Shown piece after piece: positions 46,219-54,869 of a stretch of DNA of 64,000 bases (positions are counted from its first letter, which is position 1; each line of letters opens with the position of its first letter). The notes under the pieces were generated by a model, which was not told the origin of the DNA, did not search any database, and saw only the letters and a list, made by a program, of their open reading frames with translations. The stretch comes from CAUUJV01 sp963545565 (lineage in GTDB: Bacteria > Actinomycetota > Actinomycetes > Actinomycetales > Bifidobacteriaceae): contig CAUUJV010000009.1 in assembly GCA_963545565.1 (NCBI GenBank), positions 1 through 64,000 on the forward strand, in the 5' to 3' direction. Made by a program: the position numbers and the translations under genes.

Positions 46219-46655
46219 TCGTTAATCTACTGGTTTAGCTAGCTACGTTAGTTTCAGTAGCTAATGTAGCTAGCAAATCTTCAGCAAAGCCTCATTTAGC
46301 AAAGCCTCATTTTGTGATTTTCTTGTTGAATCCAAGTTTCTTAGAAGCAAGGATTCTTCAGTTTTTCGCAGAATGAGGCTTTCGCATATTTGAATTTGTG
46401 CAAAAGCAAGTTTGTGCAAAAGCAAAAACATAAATATAAGCATATGTAGTTTTTCAATCGTGCTTTCTCGATCAATCTGTTCACTCATTCGAACAATACG
46501 TTCGAGAAAACGGTAATAAGAAAAAAACACTCTCCTCCCTTTAATCTGTCCTATAATCCCAATAAGGACTGCTCTTAAAAATCACAAGCAACGATTATGA
46601 ATGATTATGAGCAACAAATCAGACACAACACAACGCAGAACAGGTAGTACAAGCA
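46219..46655. repeat. Repeat-rich intergenic region after ppc
   Basis: This 437-base spacer holds a 9-base inverted repeat (GCTAGCTAC at 46238, GTAGCTAGC at 46266), a perfect 15-base tandem duplication (46283-46297 and 46298-46312), an 11-base inverted repeat AAAGCCTCATT (46301) with AATGAGGCTTT (46372) enclosing GAATCC/GGATTC, and a 16-base tandem duplication with one mismatch (46395-46426). An 86-codon minus-strand frame across it has no coding character. Confidence 0.75.
46464..46509. repeat. Palindromic element, copy 2 (shared 14-base core)
   Basis: TTTCTCGA (46464-46471) pairs with TCGAGAAA (46502-46509); the core CGATCAATCTGTTC lies at 46469-46482, identical to that at 41505-41518. Confidence 0.5.
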
Positions 46656-47306
46656 ATGAAGGTAGAAAAAGAAAATCAAGCAAATGCTATTTGGACGCGT
46701 ATGTTGTCTGGCAATAAACGCTTTGCCCGCGGCGAAGCTGAGCACCCTTGGCAAGATTCCACTACTCGTCTTGATCTAATTGAAAGTCAAAAACCAGATG
46801 CCGCTGTGCTTGCATGCTCAGATTCACGAGTTCCTGTTGAAATTATTTTTGATGAAGGCTTAGGCGATATTTTCACAGTTCGCAGTGCGGGAGCGATGCT
46901 TGATCAATCTACTATTGAATCAGTAGAATACGCTGTTGAGACTTTGGACGTAGATGTGCTCGTTGTGATGACTCATCAGCATTGTGGCGCACTTACCGCT
47001 GCACGAAAAGCCTACGAAGCTCATGATGAAGCTCCCACATATATTCCGTTCACGATTAAGCAAGGAATGCAAACCGTTGAAGCAGCAGATGACGGTGGAA
47101 TTTTTGATGACCTCACCGAAGCCTCCACAGCCGAGGAAATTGAGCAAACTCAGGATGACGTTGAGCGTATCCATATTTCTATGCTGATTGAACGCTTAGT
47201 TAACGAATCGAATATCGTTCGCAAGCACTTAGCTGACGAAACTCTTAAAATCGTGGGTGCACGCTACGTAATGAACACTGGGCTCGTGGAAGTTTTGAGT
47301 TTCTAA
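46656..47306 (+). CDS. Beta-class carbonic anhydrase
   Basis: Zinc enzyme interconverting carbon dioxide and bicarbonate; 216 residues. The zinc and catalytic residues are visible: Cys54, Asp56 and Arg58 in ACSDSR, and His107/Cys110 in THQHCGAL. The rest, including RSAGAML and a helical insert around residues 120-170, fits actinobacterial beta enzymes. The ribosome site is weak. It lies downstream of ppc and 2 bases before the CorC/CNNM gene, so it is probably co-transcribed with the latter. Confidence 0.92.
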   Translation: MKVEKENQANAIWTRMLSGNKRFARGEAEHPWQDSTTRLDLIESQKPDAAVLACSDSRVPVEIIFDEGLGDIFTVRSAGAMLDQSTIESVEYAVETLDVDVLVVMTHQHCGALTAARKAYEAHDEAPTYIPFTIKQGMQTVEAADDGGIFDDLTEASTAEEIEQTQDDVERIHISMLIERLVNESNIVRKHLADETLKIVGARYVMNTGLVEVLSF

Positions 47307-47308
47307 AA

Positions 47309-48613
47309 ATGTCAACTCTATGGCTTGATATTGCACTTATCATTATCTTTATGGTTCTTGGAGGAGTTTTCTCCTGCACGGAACTCGCTCTGGTTTCATT
47401 GCGAACATCGCAGATTGAGCAAATGGAGCAGGAAGACGAGCGCGGGGCACGTGTAGCCAAGGTTGCAAGAGATCCAAACCGCTTTCTTTCTGCAGTGCAA
47501 ATTGGTGTTACGCTTTCCGGATTCCTATCCGCATCATTTGGCGCGAGCGCAATTGCACCGTATATCGTGCCTATTCTCCGGGATTGGGGAGTTCCCAGCG
47601 GTCTTGCAAGCGGGCTGACCACCGTAATTCTTACTATCGTTATTTCATATTTCTCGATTGTGGTTTCCGAGCTTGTTCCTAAACGCATTGCACTACAGCA
47701 GTCTGAATCGATTGCGCGAGCGGCTGTTCCGGCAGTAGATGCTTTTGCGAATATTTGTGCTCCTCTTATTTGGCTTATTGGCAAGAACACTAATGGCCTT
47801 GTGCGCCTTATGGGATTTGATCCTAATGAGGTTGATAGCGAGGTGAGCGACGAAGAGCTGCGCCTCCTTGTATCTTCTAACACTAGGTTGAGTAAGGATG
47901 AGCGCGTTATTTTGGATGATGTTTTCTCATCGTCCGAAACCATAGTGGCAGAAGTGATGCGCCCTCGTGCTGACGTTGTTTTTCTTGACGGAAATATGTC
48001 TTTGAGCGATGCGGCAGATTTTGTGCACGATCAACCATACTCGCGATTCCCCGTTATTGGCAAAGATTTCGATGAGATTTTAGGGTTTGTACATGTGCGC
48101 GATTTGCTTGATGTGCGTGACGAAAATGCCACAACCGTAAAAGATGTGACCCGCGAGGGTATTAGTTTGCCTGGCACATCCAAAATTCTCACTAGCATGA
48201 GTTTGCTGCGCCAACGAGGAATCCATCTGGCAATCGTTATTGACGAATACGGCGGCACTGATGGCATCGTTACCTTGGAAGACATGACCGAGGAGTTGGT
48301 TGGCGATATTCGTGATGAATATGATTTGCCTGAGCAAGATGATTCTAACCACGAGAATGCATTCATCAACGGCGTGATGACTGTTGATGGAGGCATGACC
48401 ATCGAAGACTTTAGCGAAGCGTCTGGCATTGAGCTTGAAGACGGCCCATACGAAACAGTTGCAGGCTATATGCAGTCGAAAACCGGTGAACTTGGCTCCG
48501 TAGGAACAACCTACCATTCAGACGATGGTTATGACATGGTTGTTACAGAAGTAGACGGACGCCGTATCCAAACTCTTGAAGTACGTCATAACGTGGAACA
48601 AAAATCTACATAA
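47309..48613 (+). CDS. CNNM/CorC-type membrane protein with DUF21, CBS pair and CorC_HlyC domains
   Basis: A 434-residue protein often annotated as hemolysin-like or UPF0053. The N-terminal DUF21 domain (to about 190) has three to four hydrophobic segments and ends with LVRLMG. A CBS pair spans about 205-335 (VMRPRADVVFLDG, YSRFPVIG, GTDGIVTLEDMTEELVGDI), and the CorC_HlyC domain occupies the last 80 residues. Relatives handle magnesium or cobalt efflux. True haemolysis is not implied. It starts 2 bases after the carbonic anhydrase stop. Confidence 0.9.
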   Translation: MSTLWLDIALIIIFMVLGGVFSCTELALVSLRTSQIEQMEQEDERGARVAKVARDPNRFLSAVQIGVTLSGFLSASFGASAIAPYIVPILRDWGVPSGLASGLTTVILTIVISYFSIVVSELVPKRIALQQSESIARAAVPAVDAFANICAPLIWLIGKNTNGLVRLMGFDPNEVDSEVSDEELRLLVSSNTRLSKDERVILDDVFSSSETIVAEVMRPRADVVFLDGNMSLSDAADFVHDQPYSRFPVIGKDFDEILGFVHVRDLLDVRDENATTVKDVTREGISLPGTSKILTSMSLLRQRGIHLAIVIDEYGGTDGIVTLEDMTEELVGDIRDEYDLPEQDDSNHENAFINGVMTVDGGMTIEDFSEASGIELEDGPYETVAGYMQSKTGELGSVGTTYHSDDGYDMVVTEVDGRRIQTLEVRHNVEQKST

Positions 48614-48735
48614 ATTTACATAAGACTACATAAATCTATATAAAAATTCCCAGAATATTCTGTAAATGTACAATGCGTCACAGTAGCTAATTTTGTAGCA
48701 AAAATCAGTGTAAATCACGCTCATCAGAGGTAGTA

Positions 48736-48763
48736 TTAGAGCTAATCAATTAGAGCTAATCAA
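48736..48763 (+). promoter_or_regulatory. Perfect 14-base tandem duplication upstream of dps
   Basis: Two adjacent copies of TTAGAGCTAATCAA (48736-48749, 48750-48763), each containing the inverted repeat ATTAG-AG-CTAAT, sit just before the dps start. A closely similar TAGTATTAGAGCTAA occurs before fhaB (23931). They may be operator sites. Confidence 0.4.
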
Positions 48764-48790
48764 AATAGGCTACAGATGAAGGAGCATGCA

Positions 48791-49270
48791 ATGTCTCTGC
48801 CATATACAGTTCCAGGACTCAGTGAAGAAGCTGCCGAGAAGGCCATCGCAATTTTGCAAAGTCGCTTGAATCAGGAGCAAGAGGCCGCATTAGTCTTGAA
48901 AACTGCTCATTGGAACGTCAATGGACCAAACTTCATTGCTGTTCATGAAATGCTTGATCCAGAGGTTGAGTCTGTGCTCAATCAGGCAGACGAAACTGCA
49001 GAGCGCATTGTGCAGCTCGGCGGCTCTGCTAACGGTACAGCAGATGCAATAGTTCGCAACCGCACTTGGGCTGACTTTGAATTCAAAGGACAAGCAAATA
49101 CCAAGGATTACATCACTGCACTCGTTAACTACTATGACGTTTTCATTGCAGACGATCGTAAGGCCATCGCCGAACTCGACGAGCTTGACGTGATCAGCTC
49201 CAACATCATTCAAGATCATGTTCAAGATCTCGAAAAATTCCAGTGGTTCCTACGCGCACATCTTGCATAA
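48791..49270 (+). CDS. dps: Dps-family DNA-protecting ferritin-like protein
   Basis: A 159-residue protein that forms a 12-subunit shell, oxidises ferrous iron and shields DNA during starvation and peroxide stress. The inter-subunit ferroxidase residues are all visible: His40, His52, Asp56, Asp67 and Glu71 in KTAHWNVNGPNFIAVHEMLD and ADETAERI. ATG 48791 has AAGGAG just upstream; an in-frame ATG at 48776 would place that site within the coding region. A strong terminator follows. Confidence 0.94.
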   Translation: MSLPYTVPGLSEEAAEKAIAILQSRLNQEQEAALVLKTAHWNVNGPNFIAVHEMLDPEVESVLNQADETAERIVQLGGSANGTADAIVRNRTWADFEFKGQANTKDYITALVNYYDVFIADDRKAIAELDELDVISSNIIQDHVQDLEKFQWFLRAHLA

Positions 49271-49348
49271 ATTTTTGCGTAAACTTTCAAAACTTGCATA
49301 AGTACGTAAGTAAGCCATCGCAGATTTACGCAGACTATACAAATAAAG

Positions 49349-49390
49349 GCGCCTTACTCTAGATTATTCCCAGAGTAAGGCGCTTTTATT
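49349..49390 (+). terminator. Intrinsic terminator of dps
   Basis: GCGCCTTACTCT (49349-49360) pairs perfectly with AGAGTAAGGCGC (49372-49383) followed by TTTTATT. Confidence 0.9.
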
Positions 49391-49463
49391 ATTCAATGTT
49401 GTTCCTATTACCGTTTTTGCTCTAGACTAAACAATCTAAAACAAATTAGACAATCTGAATAAA

Positions 49464-50789
49464 CTAAACAGAGAGCAAATCAATATCCGTATCAATCGTT
49501 GTTTCACGAGTAAATAATGTTTTCCCTTCGCGAACAGAGCGAAGTACTGCACACCTTTGATAAACAGCATCAAATTCATCTGCCGCATCAAGGACGATAA
49601 AATTCGCCGGCTTACCCACCTCAATGCCGTACGAATCGCGCAGATTCATAGCAGTGGCACCGTTGATAGTTAAAAGTTTGAGTGCGTTGTTAATTTCAGG
49701 TAATGACATCATCTGAGCCACATGCAATGCATAATCCAAGATGATCATCATATTGCCGTTACCCAAGGGGTACCACGGGTCTTGCATGGAATCTTGGCCA
49801 AGAGAAACATTGATGCCCGCATCGGTAAGTTCTTTTATTCGAGTAATACCACGGCGCTTTGGGTATGTGTCTTGACGTCCTTGAAGGTATAAGTTCTCAG
49901 TAGGCGCAACCGCAAAATTAATCCGCGCAGCTTGCAATAGATTTGTTAGGTGGAAGAAATAACTATTGTCGGCAGATCCAAGAGAACATGTGTGGCTTGC
50001 CGTAGTCATTGAGCCTATTCCTTCTTTATATGCGAGTGCTGCAAGCGTTTCTAGATGACGTGAATTAGGGTCGTCAGTCTCATCGCAGTGAACATCAATG
50101 AGTTTGCCATATTTAGCAGCTAAATCAACCACAGTATGCATTGATTTTTCACCAAACTCGTAGCACTGCTCATAGTGGGGAATACCGCCGACGCAATCTG
50201 CCCCCATGCGCAATCCTTCTTCAACAAGATCAGCACCGCCAACAAATGAGTACATTCCTTCTTGCGGAAATGACACAATCTGTACAGTGACAATATTTTT
50301 CAGCTCTTCCTTCAACTCCAAAAGAGCTCGTAGTGACGTAAATTTGAGGTCGCACACGTCGGCATGCGTGCGAATAAATTGCACACCGTTACGCATTTCC
50401 ATCCCAATAGCTTTACGAGCGCGCTGCTTGACCTCATTAACTGTAAGATCAGCCTTAGTTTCACTCCAACGAGATATTCCTTCAAACAATGTTCCCGTTT
50501 CGTTAGTAGCACCAGGCTTACGAGAGGTAAACACATAGTCAAGATGAAGATGCGTGTCACAAAATGGCGCACTAACCAATTTTCCAGCTAAATCAACTAT
50601 TTCAATTGTTTTCGCTAAACCTGTAGAATTCTTCGCTGCTTCTTGTCTTATAGTGGCAGCGCGCTCACCTATCTCGGTAAACTTCCCATTCTCTACAACA
50701 ATATCTTGAAGATTCGTAGCGCCGACTAATCGTGCATTAGCAAAAATCACTGTTTTATCAGTTGTTCTATTAGTTATCTCGTTAGTCAT
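49464..50789 (-). CDS. CodA-like cytosine/creatinine-type deaminase (amidohydrolase)
   Basis: A 441-residue metal-dependent amidohydrolase of the CodA group. Metal and active-site segments are CDTHLHLDYVF (about 78-88), IRTHADVCD, IDVHCDETDDPNSRH, TASHTCSLGS and LGQDSMQDPWYPLGNGNMM, all close in order and content to E. coli cytosine deaminase. Some CodA relatives deaminate creatinine to N-methylhydantoin, and this gene lies next to a PucR regulator and near a true creatininase, so creatinine or a related ring is a plausible substrate; cytosine is equally possible. AAGGGAGG precedes ATG 50789. Confidence 0.85.
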   Translation of the reverse strand: MTNEITNRTTDKTVIFANARLVGATNLQDIVVENGKFTEIGERAATIRQEAAKNSTGLAKTIEIVDLAGKLVSAPFCDTHLHLDYVFTSRKPGATNETGTLFEGISRWSETKADLTVNEVKQRARKAIGMEMRNGVQFIRTHADVCDLKFTSLRALLELKEELKNIVTVQIVSFPQEGMYSFVGGADLVEEGLRMGADCVGGIPHYEQCYEFGEKSMHTVVDLAAKYGKLIDVHCDETDDPNSRHLETLAALAYKEGIGSMTTASHTCSLGSADNSYFFHLTNLLQAARINFAVAPTENLYLQGRQDTYPKRRGITRIKELTDAGINVSLGQDSMQDPWYPLGNGNMMIILDYALHVAQMMSLPEINNALKLLTINGATAMNLRDSYGIEVGKPANFIVLDAADEFDAVYQRCAVLRSVREGKTLFTRETTIDTDIDLLSV

Positions 50790-50925
50790 ATGAGCCTCCC
50801 TTGTACATTACATACGCGTTACAAATCAGAAAGTCGTTTACAAAAACCGTGCTGCTCTGTAATGAGATGACCTTATTCTCAAAGCATTCAATTTCGATTG
50901 GATAAACAACATCATTCGTCAGTTA

Positions 50926-52245
50926 TTGTCAGAAATGGACATATTGTATGAGCATTACGTTGAGCAGCTAACAGCAGTTGGAGTAAGTGCACTAGCAGTA
51001 GACGTTACTGAATCCTCAGCGTCAATACCACAAGTAATTATTGATGCCGCCAATGATTCAGGGCTTGTGGTGATTGCTCTTACAAAGCGTGTTCCGTTTG
51101 TTGAGCTATGTAAGAGTGTAGATACTGCCATAATTATGTCTTCTCAGCAGCATGCCAGTACATCTTCCATAGTTTCTGAGCTTCCATCTTTATTACAGGG
51201 ATTATCAACCATTCCCGAAATCTGCGACTGCACAGCGCATACTCTGAAGGTTAATGTTCTTCTTTTTTCCAGTAAAGGAGAACTACTATATACTGCAAAG
51301 TCTCCTTCTAATATAGAAGACTCGTTACATCGAGACCTTATACATATTGAAAATAATGATGTCACAATTGGATCTGTTGAACTGATAGGGAACCACACAT
51401 GGGAAGAATCTTATCTAGAGATTATTTGTGAATGTCTAACAGAAGCTTTTGCACCAATTTTGCATCCTGATCCTCAGCAAACAATGCTTCAACTTGCTAT
51501 GAAAGGTCCACGCAATAACAGGCACGCCTCTTCTGTGGAGGGACAAGATGCGTCAGCATTTCTCTCAAGTTCAGGGTTTAGCGGATCATGCATCTACTAT
51601 CCATTTATGCTGACCATTTCATCTATTGCAGCTCAAAAAGATTATGTAGAGAATCAGCTTTCTCAAGCCTGCACAAAAAATAACTACTCCCATGCGTTTG
51701 TTGTGGAGGGTAATCTCATCGTTGGCTTCATTGCTGCCAGTGACGCGAGTGGTAATCTCTCTGAATTTTGTGAAACGTGTGCCTCGATTATTCATACTAT
51801 TGTCACAACCGTTGGATGTGGCGGACTTATAGATGGAGCAAAGTTAGACGTGATTCGCCTTATCGACGGTTTTGGAATGCTGCGGCTCACACTTGCTTAT
51901 GCGCAGCCGACTTCTGGAATAGTACTTTTTGCATCAGAGTATGCCATTGAAGTTTTTGCTGGACTGTCAAACATAGATGAAGGAGCACGATTACTTGCTA
52001 CATGGTTTCTTGGTTCTACTGTAATAGCAGACAGAAAACTAATTGAAACACTTAGCGTATTCTTTGACTGCTTGGGAAATAAGACTACTGCCTGTATGCG
52101 TCTATCTATTCAGCGGCAGACTCTGTACAGCCGACTCGACAAAATATCTCGCTTGAGTGGATACGACCAAAATGACAAAACGTCATGGGCGGTTCTCCTT
52201 CTCGCAGCGAAACTAGCGGAAGCCCGCTCAATTAAACGCTTATAA
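50926..52245 (+). CDS. PucR-family transcriptional regulator, N-terminally short
   Basis: A 439-residue regulator. The C-terminal helix-turn-helix (about 375-425) has CLGNKTTACMRLSIQRQTLYSRLDKISRL, here recognised by LSIQRQTLYSRLDK, typical of PucR. The N-terminus begins inside the PucR_N fold (VEQLTAVGVSALAVDV, then IIDAANDSGLVVIAL), so about 60-70 residues usually present seem to be missing. The frame stays open back to a stop near 50863 but has no ATG or ribosome site there; TTG 50926 and ATG 50935 lack good sites too. It is divergent from the deaminase gene and probably controls the module. Confidence 0.75.
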   Translation: MSEMDILYEHYVEQLTAVGVSALAVDVTESSASIPQVIIDAANDSGLVVIALTKRVPFVELCKSVDTAIIMSSQQHASTSSIVSELPSLLQGLSTIPEICDCTAHTLKVNVLLFSSKGELLYTAKSPSNIEDSLHRDLIHIENNDVTIGSVELIGNHTWEESYLEIICECLTEAFAPILHPDPQQTMLQLAMKGPRNNRHASSVEGQDASAFLSSSGFSGSCIYYPFMLTISSIAAQKDYVENQLSQACTKNNYSHAFVVEGNLIVGFIAASDASGNLSEFCETCASIIHTIVTTVGCGGLIDGAKLDVIRLIDGFGMLRLTLAYAQPTSGIVLFASEYAIEVFAGLSNIDEGARLLATWFLGSTVIADRKLIETLSVFFDCLGNKTTACMRLSIQRQTLYSRLDKISRLSGYDQNDKTSWAVLLLAAKLAEARSIKRL

Positions 52246-52450
52246 CACTTATCAGGCCACAGCAGCAAAATCTACACTGCCATAATTTTTTGATCCAATT
52301 GTTTTGAATGCACCATAGTTCTTCATACAAAATGTCTATCTCTGCCACTTCTGCGTTTACTTTCGAGTCATAGGAACGCAAACGCTGAAACATATCGTGT
52401 CAATTGTTCACTACGGAACACTACAAGAATTGATACGAAAGGAAGACATC

Positions 52451-53774
52451 ATGGAGGTTTCAACCACACTTCCAATAGTAGCCAGTCAAGAACAAGAAGA
52501 ACAACAATCCATGGTGCGTAAGGTCGCACTAGCATCTTTCCTAGGAAACTTCATTGAATGGTTTGATTATGCGTCGTACTCTTATCTCGCAACGATTATT
52601 GCAGCAGTATTCTTCCCTGCATCTAATGCAACAGTCGCTCTTATTCAAACTTTCGCAATCTTCGCACTCTCGTTTCTTCTGCGCCCTATTGGTGCACTCT
52701 TTTGGGGTAATTTTGGAGACAAGCATGGTCGCAAACGCACACTGTCAATTTCTATTATTCTGATGAGTGGCGCAACTTTCCTCATTGGATGTTTGCCTTC
52801 ATACAGCATAGTTGGACTTGCCGCGCCTCTATTACTACTCTTCCTGCGCATGGTTCAAAGCTTCTCAGCATCCGGAGAATATGCTGGTGCAGCAACTTTC
52901 TTAGGGGAGTATGCTCCAACTAGTAAACGTGGGCTCTATTGCTCTCTTATCCCCGCTTCTACAGCAATTGGGCTCCTAGCAGGCTCCAGCGCAATTAAGC
53001 ACTTCAAGTCTGCAAGGCTGGGGCTGGAGATTACCATTCCTTCTCGCTGGGCCTCTCGGCGCTATTGTCTACTACATCCGTACTCAGCTTGCAGATTCTC
53101 CTGTTTACGAATCTATGACCGCCGAACTGGCAGCCAAAAATTCTAACGGGGAAGAAAACTCTTTCCCACTGCGCACTCTTCTTCACGATCACTTGCGTGA
53201 GGTTATCATCAGTTTTGGTGCAGCAACTTTGAATGCCGTTGGCTTCTATATTGTTTTGACTTATCTGCCAACTTATTTAACCGACACTGTGCATATGAGC
53301 TCTTCATCTGCTTCGATTGCAACCACTACCGCATTGATTGCTTACGTTGCCATGGTATTTGCAATGGGACATTTAAGCGACACCATTGGTCGTAAGAAAA
53401 TTCTCATTACTGCATGCGTTGCCTTCATAATCTTGACAGTCCCAGCCTTTATGATTCTCAGATCTGGTGCTCTTATTCCAGTTATTCTCGTTGAGCTCGT
53501 TATGTGTGCTGCACTTGCTGCAAACGATGGAAGCTTATCCAGCTACTTGACTGAGACCTTCCCAACTTCCGTGCGATTCACTGGCTTTGCTTTCAGCTTC
53601 AACATGGCTAATGCAATTTTCGGTGGGACTGCATCTCTTATCGCAACGAGTCTGATTTATGTAACAGGATCTGTCATCAGCCCGGCAATTTATATGGTTG
53701 TTATCTCACTGATTGCGCTTGCTGCCATGATTCTTTCCCATGAGAACACTAACAAGAATCTCACTGAAATTTAA
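52451..53774 (+). pseudogene. MHS-family metabolite:proton symporter, frameshifted (possible deletion)
   Basis: The first part (52451 to about 52995) has GNFIEWFDYASYSYLA and LRPIGALFWGNFGDKHGRKRT, hallmark MHS/MFS segments, and LRMVQSFSASGEYAGAATF. The second part, in another frame, resumes at GWGWRLPFLLAGPLGAIV (from about 52992-53016) and runs to 53774. The spacer between the two pieces is shorter than in relatives such as ProP, so a small deletion rather than one base is likely. AAGGAAG precedes ATG 52451. An intact protein of about 440 residues would import a carboxylate or ureide for the neighbouring enzymes. Confidence 0.82.
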
Positions 53775-53869
53775 ATCTGCTTAATTATTCCAGTAATTAT
53801 TCTAGGTATTTTAGATTTCTTTCAAAGCTCCAAATTCTAAATCACAAAAAATTGAAAGAGGGAGTAAAC

Positions 53870-54616
53870 ATGACGTATCGTATGGATGAAATGACATGGC
53901 CACAGTTCCAACAGCGCGCAAGTAAGCCAGTCATCGTTCCTGTAGGATCAACAGAACAGCACGGTCAGCATCTTCCTATCGGAACTGATGCTCGTATCGC
54001 TGAAAGCATAGCAACTGATCTTGCCGCTGCAGTAGACGGCACAGTAATGCCAACCGTTAGCTATGGGTATAAGTCGAAGCCTCTCTCCGGCGGTGGGCCT
54101 TTGTTCCCTGGAACTATTGATATGAGCGGAACAACTGTTATTTCTCAGATACACGATATTCTGCGCGAACTTATTGATGATGGCTTCACCAAGATAGTTG
54201 TACTCAATGCTCATTTTGAAAATGAGGCCTTCATTATTGAAGCTATCGATATGGTTAACCATGAGACTAATGGTGCAGCAACTATTGTGGAAACGAACTG
54301 GTGGGATCCACTTGATCAAGAGACTATTGATGCGCTTTTCAGTGATGTACCTTTCCCAGGATGGGCTCTTGAACACGCAGCTTTGACTGAAACCTCGCTG
54401 CTGTTGCATTACACTCCTGAACTCGTGCATATGGATCGCATGGTTGCTAACACAGATGGAGCTGCTCGCCCCTATGTTCGTTACCCTATCAAGCCAACTG
54501 ATGTTCCTGCACACGGTGCTTTAGCTGACGCCACAGGATCAACTGCTGAAAAGGGCGAACTGATAGCACGGCGATGCATAGAAATAATCAGTGCCATATG
54601 CTCTGAAGAATCCTAG
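53870..54616 (+). CDS. Creatininase (creatinine amidohydrolase family)
   Basis: A 248-residue metalloenzyme that opens creatinine to creatine. It retains the family ligands and pocket: GSTEQHGQHLPIGTD (Glu, His and Asp metal ligands), YGYKSKPLSGGGPLFPGT, VVLNAHFENEAF (His and Glu ligands), NWWDP and PGWALEHAALTETSLL, whose two tryptophans match those of the Pseudomonas putida enzyme, and the C-terminal VPAHGALADATGSTAEKGE. This is closer to true creatininase than to MftE-type or FAPy paralogues. ATG 53870 has GAGGGAG upstream. It lies 95 bases after the broken transporter. Confidence 0.87.
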   Translation: MTYRMDEMTWPQFQQRASKPVIVPVGSTEQHGQHLPIGTDARIAESIATDLAAAVDGTVMPTVSYGYKSKPLSGGGPLFPGTIDMSGTTVISQIHDILRELIDDGFTKIVVLNAHFENEAFIIEAIDMVNHETNGAATIVETNWWDPLDQETIDALFSDVPFPGWALEHAALTETSLLLHYTPELVHMDRMVANTDGAARPYVRYPIKPTDVPAHGALADATGSTAEKGELIARRCIEIISAICSEES

Positions 54617-54657
54617 ATTCCTCTTACCTTTTTATACTTATCTTTCGAATCAATTCC

Positions 54658-54694
54658 AGCGCTTTGCCTTATTCCTCCCGGCAAAGCGCTTTTT
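54658..54694 (+). terminator. Intrinsic terminator of the creatininase gene
   Basis: AGCGCTTTGCC (54658-54668) pairs with GGCAAAGCGCT (54680-54690) followed by TTTT. Confidence 0.85.
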
Positions 54695-54786
54695 CATTGT
54701 GTTGATGCGCAAATGTACTAGCGTGCTCGATAAATCATTCTTCAATATTCTTCTCAGGATTGCCTCAATTCGTGTATATTGATTTC

Positions 54787-54837
54787 CTAAGACCCTGCCT
54801 AGATATCCCCAGTAAGACTATGAGTACAAGGTCTTAG
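54787..54837 (+). promoter_or_regulatory. Inverted repeat upstream of the SPFH gene
   Basis: CTAAGACC (54787-54794) is repeated inversely as GGTCTTAG (54830-54837), with a third related GTAAGACT between them, 33 bases before the stomatin-like gene. It is possibly an operator or leader hairpin. Confidence 0.35.
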
Positions 54838-54869
54838 ATTTCAACGCAGAGGTCATAGAAGGAGAGAAA

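Noticed and set aside
46270..46530. 86-codon minus-strand frame in the ppc spacer
   Set aside because: It consists of tandem and inverted repeats, has no ribosome site and no recognisable domain.
53115..53774. Second MHS transporter frame as a separate gene
   Set aside because: Family sequence continues upstream of its first ATG to about 52992 in the same frame, so it is the second half of one broken gene.
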